From: Stentor coeruleus
Taxonomy: Eukaryota > Ciliophora > Heterotrichea > Heterotrichida > Stentoridae
Direction of reading: 5' to 3'
Length of the DNA: 64,000 bases
Assembly: GCA_001970955.1 (NCBI GenBank)
Contig: MPUH01000040.1
Span: forward strand, 1 to 64,000
Shown here: piece after piece, positions 39,646-49,288 of the stretch
How the letters are laid out: the number at the start of each line of letters is the position of its first letter
How positions within the stretch are numbered: position 1 is the stretch's first letter
Translations under genes and position numbers: made by a program
Notes under the pieces: model-generated
What the model saw: only the letters and a program-made list of their open reading frames with translations
The model's database searches: none
Told to the model about the DNA's origin: nothing

Positions 39646-40220
39646 AAATCTTATTCTATATTAGTATATATATTCTTTAATTTTATTCACAATATCTTAT
39701 ATAATCTTACAATAGAGTTCACATATTTATCTTCAATTTGGTATCTCAGATAAATTTAGTTTTCTATTTATTAACACTTGTTTTTTTTTAAGTATATTTC
39801 TCTAATTACTTTGTTTTATGTCTCATTAATATGGTCTGTGTATAGCAATCTGATTTTAATCTATTAGCCTTTTATTTTTATATATCAATCATAAAATCTT
39901 ATGCTAAAAACCAACCCAAACTATCCAAGCTCCATATTTATATCCCTCTCAAAAAATCTAAAACTCCCTCCCCCTCTCCAAAACTCCATTAAAAATCTCA
40001 CAACTCATCTAAACTCACCATTAAACCTTAAAAAACCCTGCAAAATCACCCCATCCCAAAACCTTTTTCCCATCTTCCATCATTATTTCCCCACAAAAAT
40101 CCTAAAAATCCCCAAAACTCCTTCAAAAATTCTAATAAACCATCAAAATCTCTACCCCAACCGCTAAACTTATCTTGCCTTCAAGAAAAATATGAAAATT
40201 TATACAAATATAGCCATTAA
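39646..40220. other. 5' flank of the 40.2 kb gene
   Basis: AT-rich then very C-rich from about 39900 to 40200 (T/C/A, almost no G). A frame here is open only because of this composition. Confidence 0.55.
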
Positions 40221-40466
40221 ATGAAACACACTAAGCTTGCTCCTAATGCAAATTACACTAAAGAATGGGAAGGATACATGAAATCCTGGAAAATCCGCAA
40301 AGCTCAAAAAGCTAAAAAGCGAGCTGCACGTCAAACTCCTTCAATCCCTTCAAATCCTCAGCCAAAACCCGTGATCTTAAATGATTTCTCTCTTCAAGAA
40401 ATAAAAATCGCTGCACTTAAACACACTATGAACTTATTCCCGTGTTTCAAAGACATAAAAGCTTAA
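40221..40466 (+). CDS. small basic protein, 81 aa
   Basis: Not recognised. ATG start (MKHTKLAPNANYTKEWEGYM). A helical Lys/Arg/Ala block (WKIRKAQKAKKRAARQ) sits in the middle and NDFSLQEIKIAALKHTMNLF at the end. The C-terminal half looks folded. It ends in TAA and is followed by a convergent gene 169 bp away. Short length and no domain keep confidence modest. Confidence 0.5.
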   Translation: MKHTKLAPNANYTKEWEGYMKSWKIRKAQKAKKRAARQTPSIPSNPQPKPVILNDFSLQEIKIAALKHTMNLFPCFKDIKA

Positions 40467-40634
40467 CCAATAATCGATTTTTATTTGTTTTACTTAGTTT
40501 TTTTAGGGTTTTTACACGAAGAAAATCATTCATTAGAATTTTTCCATAGTAAATATGCATTTTTTTACGATGACAGAACTAGTTTTCTAGGGGAAAAATT
40601 GGAAAACCAAATACCTTTTAAGATTATTAGGAAG

Positions 40635-42389
40635 TTACTCGTGTTTATCGAAAATTCCTGAGCTTAAAATGTCACTTTTTGATAAACTGAAGCTTTTGGT
40701 ATCCTCCTCCAGGTCTTCCTTTTCTTTGACTAGTTTTTTGTCTTTTTTTTCGATTTCGTTTGCTATGCGGGGCTTGAAGTCGATACCGAATTTCATTGGA
40801 GAAAATGTTTCCCCTTGGGTTTTTTCTTCTTCGTTACGGGCTTTACGCATACGTTCTACAACTTCGGCTACACCTTTTACACCTGTTGAAACGTTTAAAT
40901 TGATTTTTGGTTTATCCAAACTAGGTGTAAATGAACATTCACCCATATTCTTCTCAAACTCCATATCCTCAATCGTCCTAGCAAATCTTTCCTTTTTTTC
41001 ACTCTCAAGCTTCGAAAACAAATAAAGCATTTCATTTCTTGACCCAGTTTTTTCCCCACACATCTTCATATAATCACTTATCAATGAAAAATTATCCTTA
41101 AAATCATCACCAAAATCTTTAGGTCCTCTATTAATCTTAGGTTTAAAAGTACAATCTGGGCATTCAAGTTTTTTTTGTTCATGATCTTTTCTCACAGCTT
41201 CAAGTTTTTCAACAGTTTTCTTATATTCAAATGTTAAAATGTTCTCAATTTTATCGTTTCCAAGGTTGACTGTGCGTTTTTGTTTGACAGAAGCAGCGAT
41301 TTTTTCAGAGTTTTCATCAAGAATTGGTCTGAAACTAAACCCAGGTGGTGTTGAAGACCTTGGTTTTTTTATTTTTGGTGCATTTTGCCTCGTTTTATAG
41401 AAGTCAAGATACTCAAGGTGTTGTTTTTTTGACTGCTGGCTTAGGTTTTTATCTAAATTCATAACAGAAAGGATAAAATTTTTAGCTTTTTGTATTGGCA
41501 GGCTTTGGTTTTCAGGGATAGAAAGTATTTTAAAAGCTTTTTCGCAAAGTTTTTGCTCTTGGTCAGTACCTTTACCTTCGTTAGCTGAGGTTATAAAATT
41601 AAGTTTTTTAAGTATTTCGATGAATTCTAAGAAATTGAGCATTGGAGTTTCTTCATTTGTTTTTTGTGGAAAAACTTCATCGATTTCTTTTATGAATTTA
41701 TCGAGAATCATAGATTCAGATTCAGGATTTATAAGCTTTTCTATAGGTTTGTCAAAGAATGGTTCAGGACTTTTGGCTTGGGATTTAGAAATTTCGTATA
41801 GTCGTAAAGAAGCTCGACCTTCACGTTTTAAGTTTTCGGACTGCTCATTAAGTTTTGGCTTGAAGGAACAGGATCCATCTAAAATCTGCTTAGAAAGTTC
41901 TTCGTGTTTCTTTTTAAGAACTGCTGATTCTTTGTAAAGACGTTCATGGATTGGGTCAGGACTTTTATGCCCTGTAGTTAATTTTATAGTCTTTTCGGAA
42001 AGAGTTGGCTTGAATGAACTTTTTTTAGGTGTTTCGCTATCGAGTTTCTCTTTTTTGATCCTTTCAATTTTCTCTTTTTTGACCTTGTCAAAGTTCTCGA
42101 CATGCCTCATAAACTGGTGGAAGTCCCTTTTTTCTGACTTTTTATTGATTTTTGGGGCAAAAGTGCACCCTTCAAGTTCTTTTGACTTTTTTTCTTCTTG
42201 TAAACTTACTATTTTCTTATCAACTCTTGATTGATAATCATAAAAACGTTTTTCTATATCGAGTTTTGCAGTTTTTTTCTCTTTAGGTTCAGCGAGTATA
42301 GCCTCAACTTCTTTGCTGTATTTTTTCACTTTAGATGGAATAGTTGGAGTTAGTCCTTGATTAATAGACTCAGTGGCTGATGATTCCAT
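40635..42389 (-). CDS. F-x-P repeat protein with EF-hand-like centre, 584 aa
   Basis: The start is the ATG at 42389 (MESSATESINQG), three codons after an in-frame TTG. At least seven short repeats of the form [C/S]-[T/S]-F-x-P-x-[L/I]-[N/D] occur: CTFAPKINKKSEKR, SFKPTLSEKT, SCSFKPKLNEQSENL, GFSFRPILDENSEK, CTFKPKINRGP, CSFTPSLDKPK and DFKPRIANE. They sit in Lys/Glu-rich helix and are about 60-100 residues apart. Between repeats four and five is an ordered part (MLNFLEFIEILKKLNFI) like a degenerate EF-hand. Proteins with this repeat pattern occur in ciliates and other alveolates, but I know no defined function; a cytoskeletal scaffold is likely. Confidence 0.72.
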   Translation of the reverse strand: MESSATESINQGLTPTIPSKVKKYSKEVEAILAEPKEKKTAKLDIEKRFYDYQSRVDKKIVSLQEEKKSKELEGCTFAPKINKKSEKRDFHQFMRHVENFDKVKKEKIERIKKEKLDSETPKKSSFKPTLSEKTIKLTTGHKSPDPIHERLYKESAVLKKKHEELSKQILDGSCSFKPKLNEQSENLKREGRASLRLYEISKSQAKSPEPFFDKPIEKLINPESESMILDKFIKEIDEVFPQKTNEETPMLNFLEFIEILKKLNFITSANEGKGTDQEQKLCEKAFKILSIPENQSLPIQKAKNFILSVMNLDKNLSQQSKKQHLEYLDFYKTRQNAPKIKKPRSSTPPGFSFRPILDENSEKIAASVKQKRTVNLGNDKIENILTFEYKKTVEKLEAVRKDHEQKKLECPDCTFKPKINRGPKDFGDDFKDNFSLISDYMKMCGEKTGSRNEMLYLFSKLESEKKERFARTIEDMEFEKNMGECSFTPSLDKPKINLNVSTGVKGVAEVVERMRKARNEEEKTQGETFSPMKFGIDFKPRIANEIEKKDKKLVKEKEDLEEDTKSFSLSKSDILSSGIFDKHE

Positions 42390-42676
42390 ATTATCCAATT
42401 TTATTTTAAAAATAAAATTTCATTATTTATTTGGATATAATCAAGTCATAATCTTATTAAAAAAAAATCCTACAAAGAATCAATCTAAAAATCATAACTA
42501 AAGTTCTTTAAAATCTTAAAATACCCAATCTCTCATTTCCAAATCCAAAATACATAAAAACCTATTTTTAAACGTAAAATTTCCATTCATCTTAACACAC
42601 AATAATAAAAGCCATCTAATATCTTAAAAAAAATCCTATCTCTCTTATTAAAAATCTTCCTATATAAAATCATATA

Positions 42677-45343
42677 TTACTTAGGCTGAATATATTCTTG
42701 AGTCACAACAACTTTTCTTCTATATTTCATATTATGATAAGAAGCATCACTCGGTGGTTCCCATCCAGCTTTAGCTTTAGAAGGGCATATATTAATCATA
42801 CTCGTCATCAAATTCTCTAATTTCTTCTTCAAACTTAGCTGTTGACCATTTTTATCCGGATACAACTGATCAGCAATTCTTGCTAAAGCTTCAACAAATT
42901 CTACATAAACCATTTCCAAATGTTCAGAATGTTTAATTTCATCAATTTCAGTCATCATTGCTTGTCTAAAACACATATCAATTTCCCTCATAACAAAATC
43001 TTCATTACATAATCCAGCCTCATTGCACATAAGCCTAAATTCATGTAAATCCATTCTATCTATCATACCTTTACCCATAGCTGAATATTTATCAAAAACC
43101 CCCATAAGTATTTGTTTATGTAATTTTAAAAAATGATCAACATCTTCTTTTAAATATTTTTCTGTATGCCATGATGATTTATCATATTTTCTCATTCCAG
43201 GTAAAGCATGTTCATTCATCATTTTTTCAAAAGACTCTTTTATTGTCTCACATTTTTTTGTTTTGTAGTATAAAGTTATTGAAAGTCTTACTAGAAACTC
43301 AGCAAATTCATATCGACATAAACCATTTCCAGCATTGTATTTTTCACCTTTTGTTTGAGGAGCGTTAGATAAATTCCATAAAATCGCACATTCTTGCATG
43401 ACTTGGTCTTCGGCTTCAAATGAACATTTTTTTAAAAACTCATTTAACACGTTTTTACTTATTGAAAAAAGCTCGATTCCACTTATAGCTGAAAGCTGGC
43501 GGAAATTTTCAGATATTTCTTTATAATGGGATTTTAAAATCTGTTTTATTTCATCTTGTTCGTTTTTATTTGACACTATATTTTTGATATTTGATATTTC
43601 ATAATCATAATCAGCACATTCTGATAAAAATTCTTCTGTATCAAATCTGTAGTCTTTAAAAGTACTGTTTTCAATTTTCCAAACAATTCTTTCGAGTATT
43701 GTTTCGGTACGTTCTTTAATCCTTGGATCATTTCTTGGTTTTAATGTTGGGGTTTTTTTGTAGTTCCAAGGCTCACGTTCTATGAAGACTACATTAGCTT
43801 TGCTTATGTTAAGATAATTTTTTTGCCCATCTTGAGTTGGGTATTCAACTTTGATTGGGGTTTCGAGGATTTGGGTGTTGTATTCTTTTGAGATACCAAA
43901 ATTGTTTGAGTCGCTGAAGAAAAACTTTAGCATGCCTGGAGGGACCATGCGGGAGATAGCGAAAAATTCTAGACCTTTATTGCTCATTTGACATTGTTGG
44001 TAATTATCGCAGTCTAAATGTATAAATATTGGGTTTTCAGTCAGGGTCCCAGAAACTTGAGGCTTCCAAGTAATGGTAATTTCAACCCAATCCTCACATA
44101 TCCAGCAATTGATCCTTGATATTGGGCGTACTTTATACCTTGGTGTATCTAAAAGCCTTCTATGCAAATGTCCATGTTCTGTTTTATTTAAATACTCCAA
44201 AGGTATCACATACCCTTTTGAATCCACAACACAATCATTACCTTGTACATGCAAACCATAAATATTATGATTATCCTTCAACCCCTCTCCAATAATCTCA
44301 CATTCTTTTTTTCCAAAGTAATTATTCGATAAATCCACATGTTGTAAAAACTGATTCACACTAAACATCTTAGAAAAAGCATTAGCAGTAACAAATGAAT
44401 CTTTTCTACCAAATGAATTATAAGACAAATCAATATGAACTAAACCATCATTTGATGCTAATCCTTCTAAAAACTCAACACTACCTGAAGCTCCTAAACA
44501 ATTCCAATGTAAATCCAAAAATTTCAATGTTTGATTATATTTTAGCATTTCAACAAGAGCTTGTATTGATCCATTATTAAGATTGTTTTTAGCTAAAGAT
44601 AACTTCTTGAGTTTTTTATCTTCAGATAAAATTCTACATAGTATACCTAAAGCTTTATCTGATATATAAGTATTTTCTAATTCTAGAACTTTAAGTCGAC
44701 ATTCTTGGGATTTTATAACATCAGTAAGTGTTGTGATAGTTTTAGAACCAATACGGTTTTCTGAAAGAATCATACGTTTAACTTGTTTAGATTCTAAGGT
44801 TTTAAGAATTTCTGCTGCTCCATTGTCTGTTAGTCTGTTAGCTTTAAGATTGAGAGTTGATACATTTTTTAAGTGTTTTATACCTTCAGAAAAAGCTCTT
44901 GCATAAGTATCGCCCATGCTGTATTGATGAATGTCGATTATGGTTTCTGGACCTTTTCTTCTAACAATTCCAAATGGGTTTGGTTTAAGTTTCTGTTTTT
45001 CGACAACTCCTAAATAAGCGAGGTTTGGGGAGTCTTCAAGTTTTTGATGTTGGTTTCTTTGAGAAAACTGAGGTAGGTTTATATAAGTTTCATAGAAATC
45101 TAAACGAGCATTTTCTCCTACTGACCCTCCATATGCTTCCATACTCCCATTACGATTTTCAGCTGTCGGTTTGAGAAATTTTATTGGGAATTCTTTAGGT
45201 TTACGAATGGAGTCACGTGGAGTTTGTGAGTGAACTTTTCTTGGAGAGCTGGCGCGGGATTCTTCTGACCTTTTCATTAATGGGAGCTTTGCCGTTGCGT
45301 TCATACGAGTTACATTAGAATGCATTTTATTAGAAATTTCCAT
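42677..45343 (-). CDS. leucine-rich repeat (RNI-type) protein with C-terminal helical domain, 888 aa
   Basis: Residues about 145-370 are eight or so RNI-type LRRs with consensus LxxLxLxxNxLxxxG: VSTLNLKANRLTDNGAAEIL, KVLELENTYISDKALGILC, LKKLSLAKNNLNNGSIQALV, LKFLDLHWNCLGASGSVEFL, HVDLSNNYFGKKECEIIGEG. A region rich in beta-strand follows (405-510). The C-terminal part (about 560-850) is helical with EF-hand-like stretches, including ILMGVFDKYSAMGKGMIDRM and HLEMVYVEFVEALARIA. A homologous architecture is found in ciliate and apicomplexan cilia-related proteins. The start is the ATG at 45343; it is divergent to the next gene with a 170-bp gap. Confidence 0.75.
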   Translation of the reverse strand: MEISNKMHSNVTRMNATAKLPLMKRSEESRASSPRKVHSQTPRDSIRKPKEFPIKFLKPTAENRNGSMEAYGGSVGENARLDFYETYINLPQFSQRNQHQKLEDSPNLAYLGVVEKQKLKPNPFGIVRRKGPETIIDIHQYSMGDTYARAFSEGIKHLKNVSTLNLKANRLTDNGAAEILKTLESKQVKRMILSENRIGSKTITTLTDVIKSQECRLKVLELENTYISDKALGILCRILSEDKKLKKLSLAKNNLNNGSIQALVEMLKYNQTLKFLDLHWNCLGASGSVEFLEGLASNDGLVHIDLSYNSFGRKDSFVTANAFSKMFSVNQFLQHVDLSNNYFGKKECEIIGEGLKDNHNIYGLHVQGNDCVVDSKGYVIPLEYLNKTEHGHLHRRLLDTPRYKVRPISRINCWICEDWVEITITWKPQVSGTLTENPIFIHLDCDNYQQCQMSNKGLEFFAISRMVPPGMLKFFFSDSNNFGISKEYNTQILETPIKVEYPTQDGQKNYLNISKANVVFIEREPWNYKKTPTLKPRNDPRIKERTETILERIVWKIENSTFKDYRFDTEEFLSECADYDYEISNIKNIVSNKNEQDEIKQILKSHYKEISENFRQLSAISGIELFSISKNVLNEFLKKCSFEAEDQVMQECAILWNLSNAPQTKGEKYNAGNGLCRYEFAEFLVRLSITLYYKTKKCETIKESFEKMMNEHALPGMRKYDKSSWHTEKYLKEDVDHFLKLHKQILMGVFDKYSAMGKGMIDRMDLHEFRLMCNEAGLCNEDFVMREIDMCFRQAMMTEIDEIKHSEHLEMVYVEFVEALARIADQLYPDKNGQQLSLKKKLENLMTSMINICPSKAKAGWEPPSDASYHNMKYRRKVVVTQEYIQPK

Positions 45344-45513
45344 GATATTTTTCGTTTGTCTGATTTTTTTTTTGAATTACGAATTGGGCTTTTTATAAAA
45401 TTATAGAGGTGATTGTTGAGATTATTGGGGTATGAGAATTTTATATTTTGGATACAAGGTTATTATAAAGAAAAAGCGATGGGGATTGGGTTTATGAAGT
45501 GGATATAAATTAA

Positions 45514-45717
45514 ATGCAGGAAAATATAGATTCGTATAGTAAGGAAATAAGCATACAGGAGTTGTTTGAGCAGTGCCAATCATTACAAAAAGAAATCAGT
45601 GAGCTTAAAAGGCATTATGAAAAACTTGCTAAATTAAGAGAAAAACTAATAAAAGTCCATGCACAAGAAGGAAGGGTCCTTAAACGAAAATCAAACAGAA
45701 ATAACTATGACAACTAA
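45514..45717 (+). CDS. small coiled-coil protein, 67 aa
   Basis: ATG start MQENIDSYSKEISIQELF. Residues 15-55 form a heptad-patterned coiled coil (CQSLQKEISELKRHYEKLAK). The C-terminus is basic (RVLKRKSNRNNYDN). No domain recognised. The 5' flank is shared with the divergent LRR gene. Its size suits a small assembly factor; a role cannot be stated. Confidence 0.5.
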   Translation: MQENIDSYSKEISIQELFEQCQSLQKEISELKRHYEKLAKLREKLIKVHAQEGRVLKRKSNRNNYDN

Positions 45718-45949
45718 ATCTAATTTGTCAAATAATTCATAATAATCATCATCTCAATAATATTTTTCTTCTTCAACTCTAAATCAAAAACTAAGATTCC
45801 TATAAAAATCCTCTAACACCATAAAGACTTCATCTAAATCACTATTTAATCTCATCAAAATTAAATAAATTCAAATCTATATTCTTATCATCAATCAGAT
45901 CAAAATCTTAAATGGAGGCATATAATTTTAAAATGCTCACAAAAAAATA
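45718..45949. other. spacer
   Basis: A/C-rich. No gene. Confidence 0.5.
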
Positions 45950-46332
45950 AGTGCCAAAGAAAAAGCTACTACTCAAACAAAAATTAGCATAAAAACTCAA
46001 GAAACAAAATCTAAAAAAATAAGGATAAGTGAAAAAATTGGCCTTATATTCCCAGCAGCTCTAGTTTTTCATCTTAAAAAAAAAGAATTTCTAATCATAT
46101 TAGCCTAAAATACACTATTAGTTCTCAATGTTATAATTCCAATAAAGTTGTTATTCCATATAGAACAGTATAAATGCTAGAAGACATAGATCAAAAAAAT
46201 ATCAATAGTGCCTCTAACAAATTTAAAAATGTTCAAACTAAAGGAGATGATAATGAAGAAGTAGATGAAAAAAAAGAAGATGATGATGAGGATATTGATG
46301 AAAAAAGAAGAAACCAAAAATTAATTACCTAA
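45950..46332 (+). pseudogene. decayed histone-fold (POLE3/Dpb4-like) relic
   Basis: One frame from 45950 reads KSKKIRISEKIGLIFPAAL then VFHLKKKEF, like the PxAxVxRIIKE start of POLE3/Dpb4-type histone folds, up to a TAA at 46106. A second frame then reads NKVVIPYRTV, a TAA at 46171, and from an ATG at 46174 MLEDIDQKNINSASNKFK followed by a strongly acidic tail (EEVDEKKEDDDEDIDEK) to the TAA at 46330. The order helix, loop, KT-xxxxDV-like, LEDID, acidic tail is that of POLE3/CHRAC17. The call is by motif order alone; identity is low, and histone H2A is a weaker alternative. Confidence 0.33.
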
Positions 46333-46472
46333 ACAGTTTTGATTATTAAATTCATAAACTTATATACAAAAAAAACTATTAAAGATTCAAAGAATATCTA
46401 TAAAATTTGGCAATATTTAAGTGTTTCAATAGCTTTGTACTTATATTTTTGACTATTTATAATAGTTTTTTA

Positions 46473-46769
46473 TTATTTATGCAGTGGGAAACTGACAGCA
46501 AAACTGTCAACCATACTCCCAGGTTTACTATAAACTGAAATTTTTCTTTCGGATTGTTGGTTCGTTGACATTAGTGCTATAGAATCAGAAAGAGATCTGC
46601 ATTTGGTTTGTTTAAATTTATACCATTCATCTAGTTTTTGTTCAGGGACTTCTTCGGAACTTAGAGAAATGTCGATAAAATCTTCGTTTTCCTGGCTTAT
46701 ATTATTCCTATTCCCAATTACAATGTCATAATTTTTTATATCGATTTCACTTTGAATGCAGCTACCCAT
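46473..46769 (-). CDS. small N-terminally acylated protein (MGSC), 98 aa
   Basis: ATG at 46769 gives MGSCIQSEID: Gly2 with Ser3 and Cys4, a typical N-myristoylation and palmitoylation start. The body is acidic in its first half (ENEDFIDISLSSEEVPEQ) and Ser-rich in its second half (CRSLSDSIALMST, RKISVYSKPGSM). No domain. It shares only the acylation start with the three other MG-C proteins in this window. Function unknown; membrane-associated signalling adaptor is inference. Confidence 0.62.
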   Translation of the reverse strand: MGSCIQSEIDIKNYDIVIGNRNNISQENEDFIDISLSSEEVPEQKLDEWYKFKQTKCRSLSDSIALMSTNQQSERKISVYSKPGSMVDSFAVSFPLHK

Positions 46770-47591
46770 TATTTATTATAGAAGATAATTTTTTTTTTGG
46801 TTTAGGATAAGAAGAGGAAATGTTTTTATGAAAAGGAAAGGATTTTTGATAAGGGTTATAGGTTTGAGGGATGATTGTTGAGGAATTAGAGAGTTTTTGA
46901 TATAAAATAAACATTTAGTTGTTTGGTTGATAAGGATATTGATTATTGTTTTTATGGTATAAGTTTTGCTGTGAATTTTATGGATTTTTATTTTTTTGGA
47001 TTTATTATAGATAATAGTTTATTTTAGTTATAGAGAAGGATGATTGTTTTAGTGGGAGTTGGAGGATAAGAACCTTAAGATTTTATAATATTTGTGTGAG
47101 CCAGTTAAATATTATTATTCCAGGCACAAGAGAGTGAATATGACAATTTTACTACTAAATCTAAAACTTCTAATTTTATAACCATATCTTTATGCAAATA
47201 AAAACAAATATCAACAAATTTTCCACTATTTTCAAATATCTATTTGGTTCATATTTTATCATAAAATCCTTATGTGATTTGATTTAGAAACTCAAAAATA
47301 ATTTTAGCAAAATTTTTTTAGATACAAAAAAGAAAACCTAAAACTTTATAGACTATATTTTTCAGAATCATAAATATAAAGAAATCTATAGAAAAAATAT
47401 CAACAACAGTATTAAATATCAGAACATGAAATACTGTTTTTAAAATATTTACCATATAGTGCAACAATGAATTTTCTTCAAAATCAGAGGGAAAAAAAAG
47501 TATCATATTTAAACCTCCAACACTTTCAAAAACCCTCATCCTACCAGTCTCCTAACAATCAAAATCTCAATATTTCTTCAACCTAATTAAA
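46770..47591. other. spacer, no gene seen
   Basis: G/T-rich from 46780 to about 47100 and A/C-rich later. A minus-strand frame at 47318-47539 (hydrophobic, Phe/Ile-rich) has AT-driven composition and is not called. Confidence 0.5.
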
Positions 47592-48506
47592 CTATTCTAA
47601 ACTTCTTTTAATAAAACTCTCCACTCTAACAGAAAACTCAGGCCCAGCAATTTTCCAACTCATATTATGATCCCCATCTTGTATTAAAAACTAAATATTC
47701 AATACAATTTCCTTTTGTTCATCCTTAGCTATTTTATACAACTCTAACATATGCGCATGAGGTATGAGCTCATCTTTAACTCCAGCAATAAAAAGAATCT
47801 TACAATTGACAAAAGGTAAACGTTGTATCGAAGGCCAATAATTTCTTAAAATCAAAGACTTCATCCAAGCAATTTTTGGCATAAGATGATCAACAAGTTC
47901 TGGTAAACTAGTAAAAGTATTTTCAATCATAATACCACGTATCTAAATATTAAATACATTTGGGAATTTCTGAGCAACATATATAGCAACAGCTCCACCA
48001 AGTGATGCTCCAAAAACAAAGATTTTATTTTTATTGACCGAACTATCGAAAATATGTTTCATCACTGCTTCACTATCAAGATTTAATCCAATTTCATTAG
48101 GTTTTCCTTCACTATATCCATATCCTCTATATGAAACCGCAAGGACATTAGTTTTAACTGTTTTATATAAGGTTTCATATATATCAAGACGAAAACCAAG
48201 ATTCCCTGCGTTTCCATGAAAATAAATTATTGTTGCAGCATCTTGTTCAGGTCTTTTCATAAACCAAGCATGGATTCGGAAACCGTCACTGGTTTGAATG
48301 AACTCATCTTGATATGGAATTCCTCTTTCTCCTGGGTTTCTGTATCCTTCTGGGTTTAAATCTGGGGTTGGGAGGTTTATCATTACGGGATTTGGCTGAT
48401 AGATCATTTTGTCTTGATAGAAATACAAAACTACAGCGATGAGTATGACAAATATAGAGAACATAACGAAGAGGTTGTAGATCCAAGATAAAGCTGAGTT
48501 TAACAT
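47592..48506 (-). CDS. ABHD13: ABHD13/Bem46-type alpha/beta hydrolase with two 15-nt introns, 294 aa
   Basis: Three exons (48506-47958, 47942-47706, 47690-47592) are joined by phase-0 introns. One N-terminal membrane anchor (about residues 8-29, LFVMFSIFVILIAVVLYF) precedes QDKMIYQPNP. The oxyanion-hole motif is FHGNAGN, the nucleophile elbow GASLGG (Ser in GxSxG), the acid lies in AGVKDELIPHAH, and the catalytic His is in DGDHNMSW, the third of which is encoded only by the last exon. All three catalytic residues are therefore present only in the spliced protein. ABHD13/Bem46 proteins are membrane-anchored serine hydrolases whose substrate is unclear; they act on membranes and polarity in yeast. 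Confidence 0.93.
47691..47705 (-). other. 15-nt intron 2 of the ABHD13-like gene
   Basis: GTATTGAATATTTAG. Removing it joins QKEI to FLIQDGDHNMSW and adds the catalytic His exon of 33 codons. Confidence 0.88.
47943..47957 (-). other. 15-nt intron 1 of the ABHD13-like gene
   Basis: GTATTTAATATTTAG with an in-frame TAG. Removing it joins KFPN to IRGIMIENTF. Confidence 0.9.
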
Positions 48507-49288
48507 TTAGTATTAATGGGATAATTTTTAGAAGATAATTTAGTTTTGAAATTTCCCATTGGGTTAGGTGAATGATTTTCTTTTGTGAGGATTAAAGTGC
48601 GTTTTGTTGATGATTAAGGTTTTTTATTTGGATTTTAGGATGAGTTTTTAGGTTTGAGTGTAGGAAAATGCAAGATTTTATGTTGGGTGAAGAAACTTTT
48701 TTTAAGGAAGAGAAACTTTTTTACTTTTTTTGTAAGGTTGTTGTTATAGTGTGCTAGATTATTAGTTATTGTGTTGATAATATTTTTGAATTATAATTCG
48801 TTTCATATATTTTAGAATGATTAGTTTTTATTATATTAACAACTTTTGGATTTAGACATTGTAAATATATAATTATAATGATTTTAGAATACCTAAAATT
48901 TTAAATCTTATAAGATAAAACCTTAACATTCTAAAAGAAACTTCTAGTATATCAGCATTATCTTCAAAAATCGCATCTTAAACTAGATCTTCTCATTAAA
49001 GTATCTAAAACCAGCATAATATCTATAGAATTTTATATAACATAATTAAATACAAAAAGATAAAATATGGACTTAAATCCAAACTTCCCTTCAATATCAT
49101 CTTCATATCATAAACTCATCAAAAAAACTAAATCTTCCATAATTATCTAATTAATATCCATTCCTATCTAAATCCTATTTTTTTCATATCCTCATCCATC
49201 CATCTTGCATATCTCCTACACTAAACCCTATAATTTCAACCTAAAACCTTCTTCACATTCCAATAAACCTAATTAATCAAATTAACAA
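48507..49288. other. spacer, no gene seen
   Basis: Strongly G/T-rich from 48510 to about 48770, then A/C-rich from about 48900. No RNA gene. Confidence 0.55.

Noticed and set aside
39901-40167. 88-codon + strand frame
   Set aside because: Open only because of a T/C/A-rich, G-poor flank; sequence is Pro/Leu/Lys/Asn low complexity.
45950-46332. histone H2A pseudogene
   Set aside because: GLIFP recalls H2A GLQFP, but the spacing to the later helix is too short and the acidic tail fits POLE3-type folds better.
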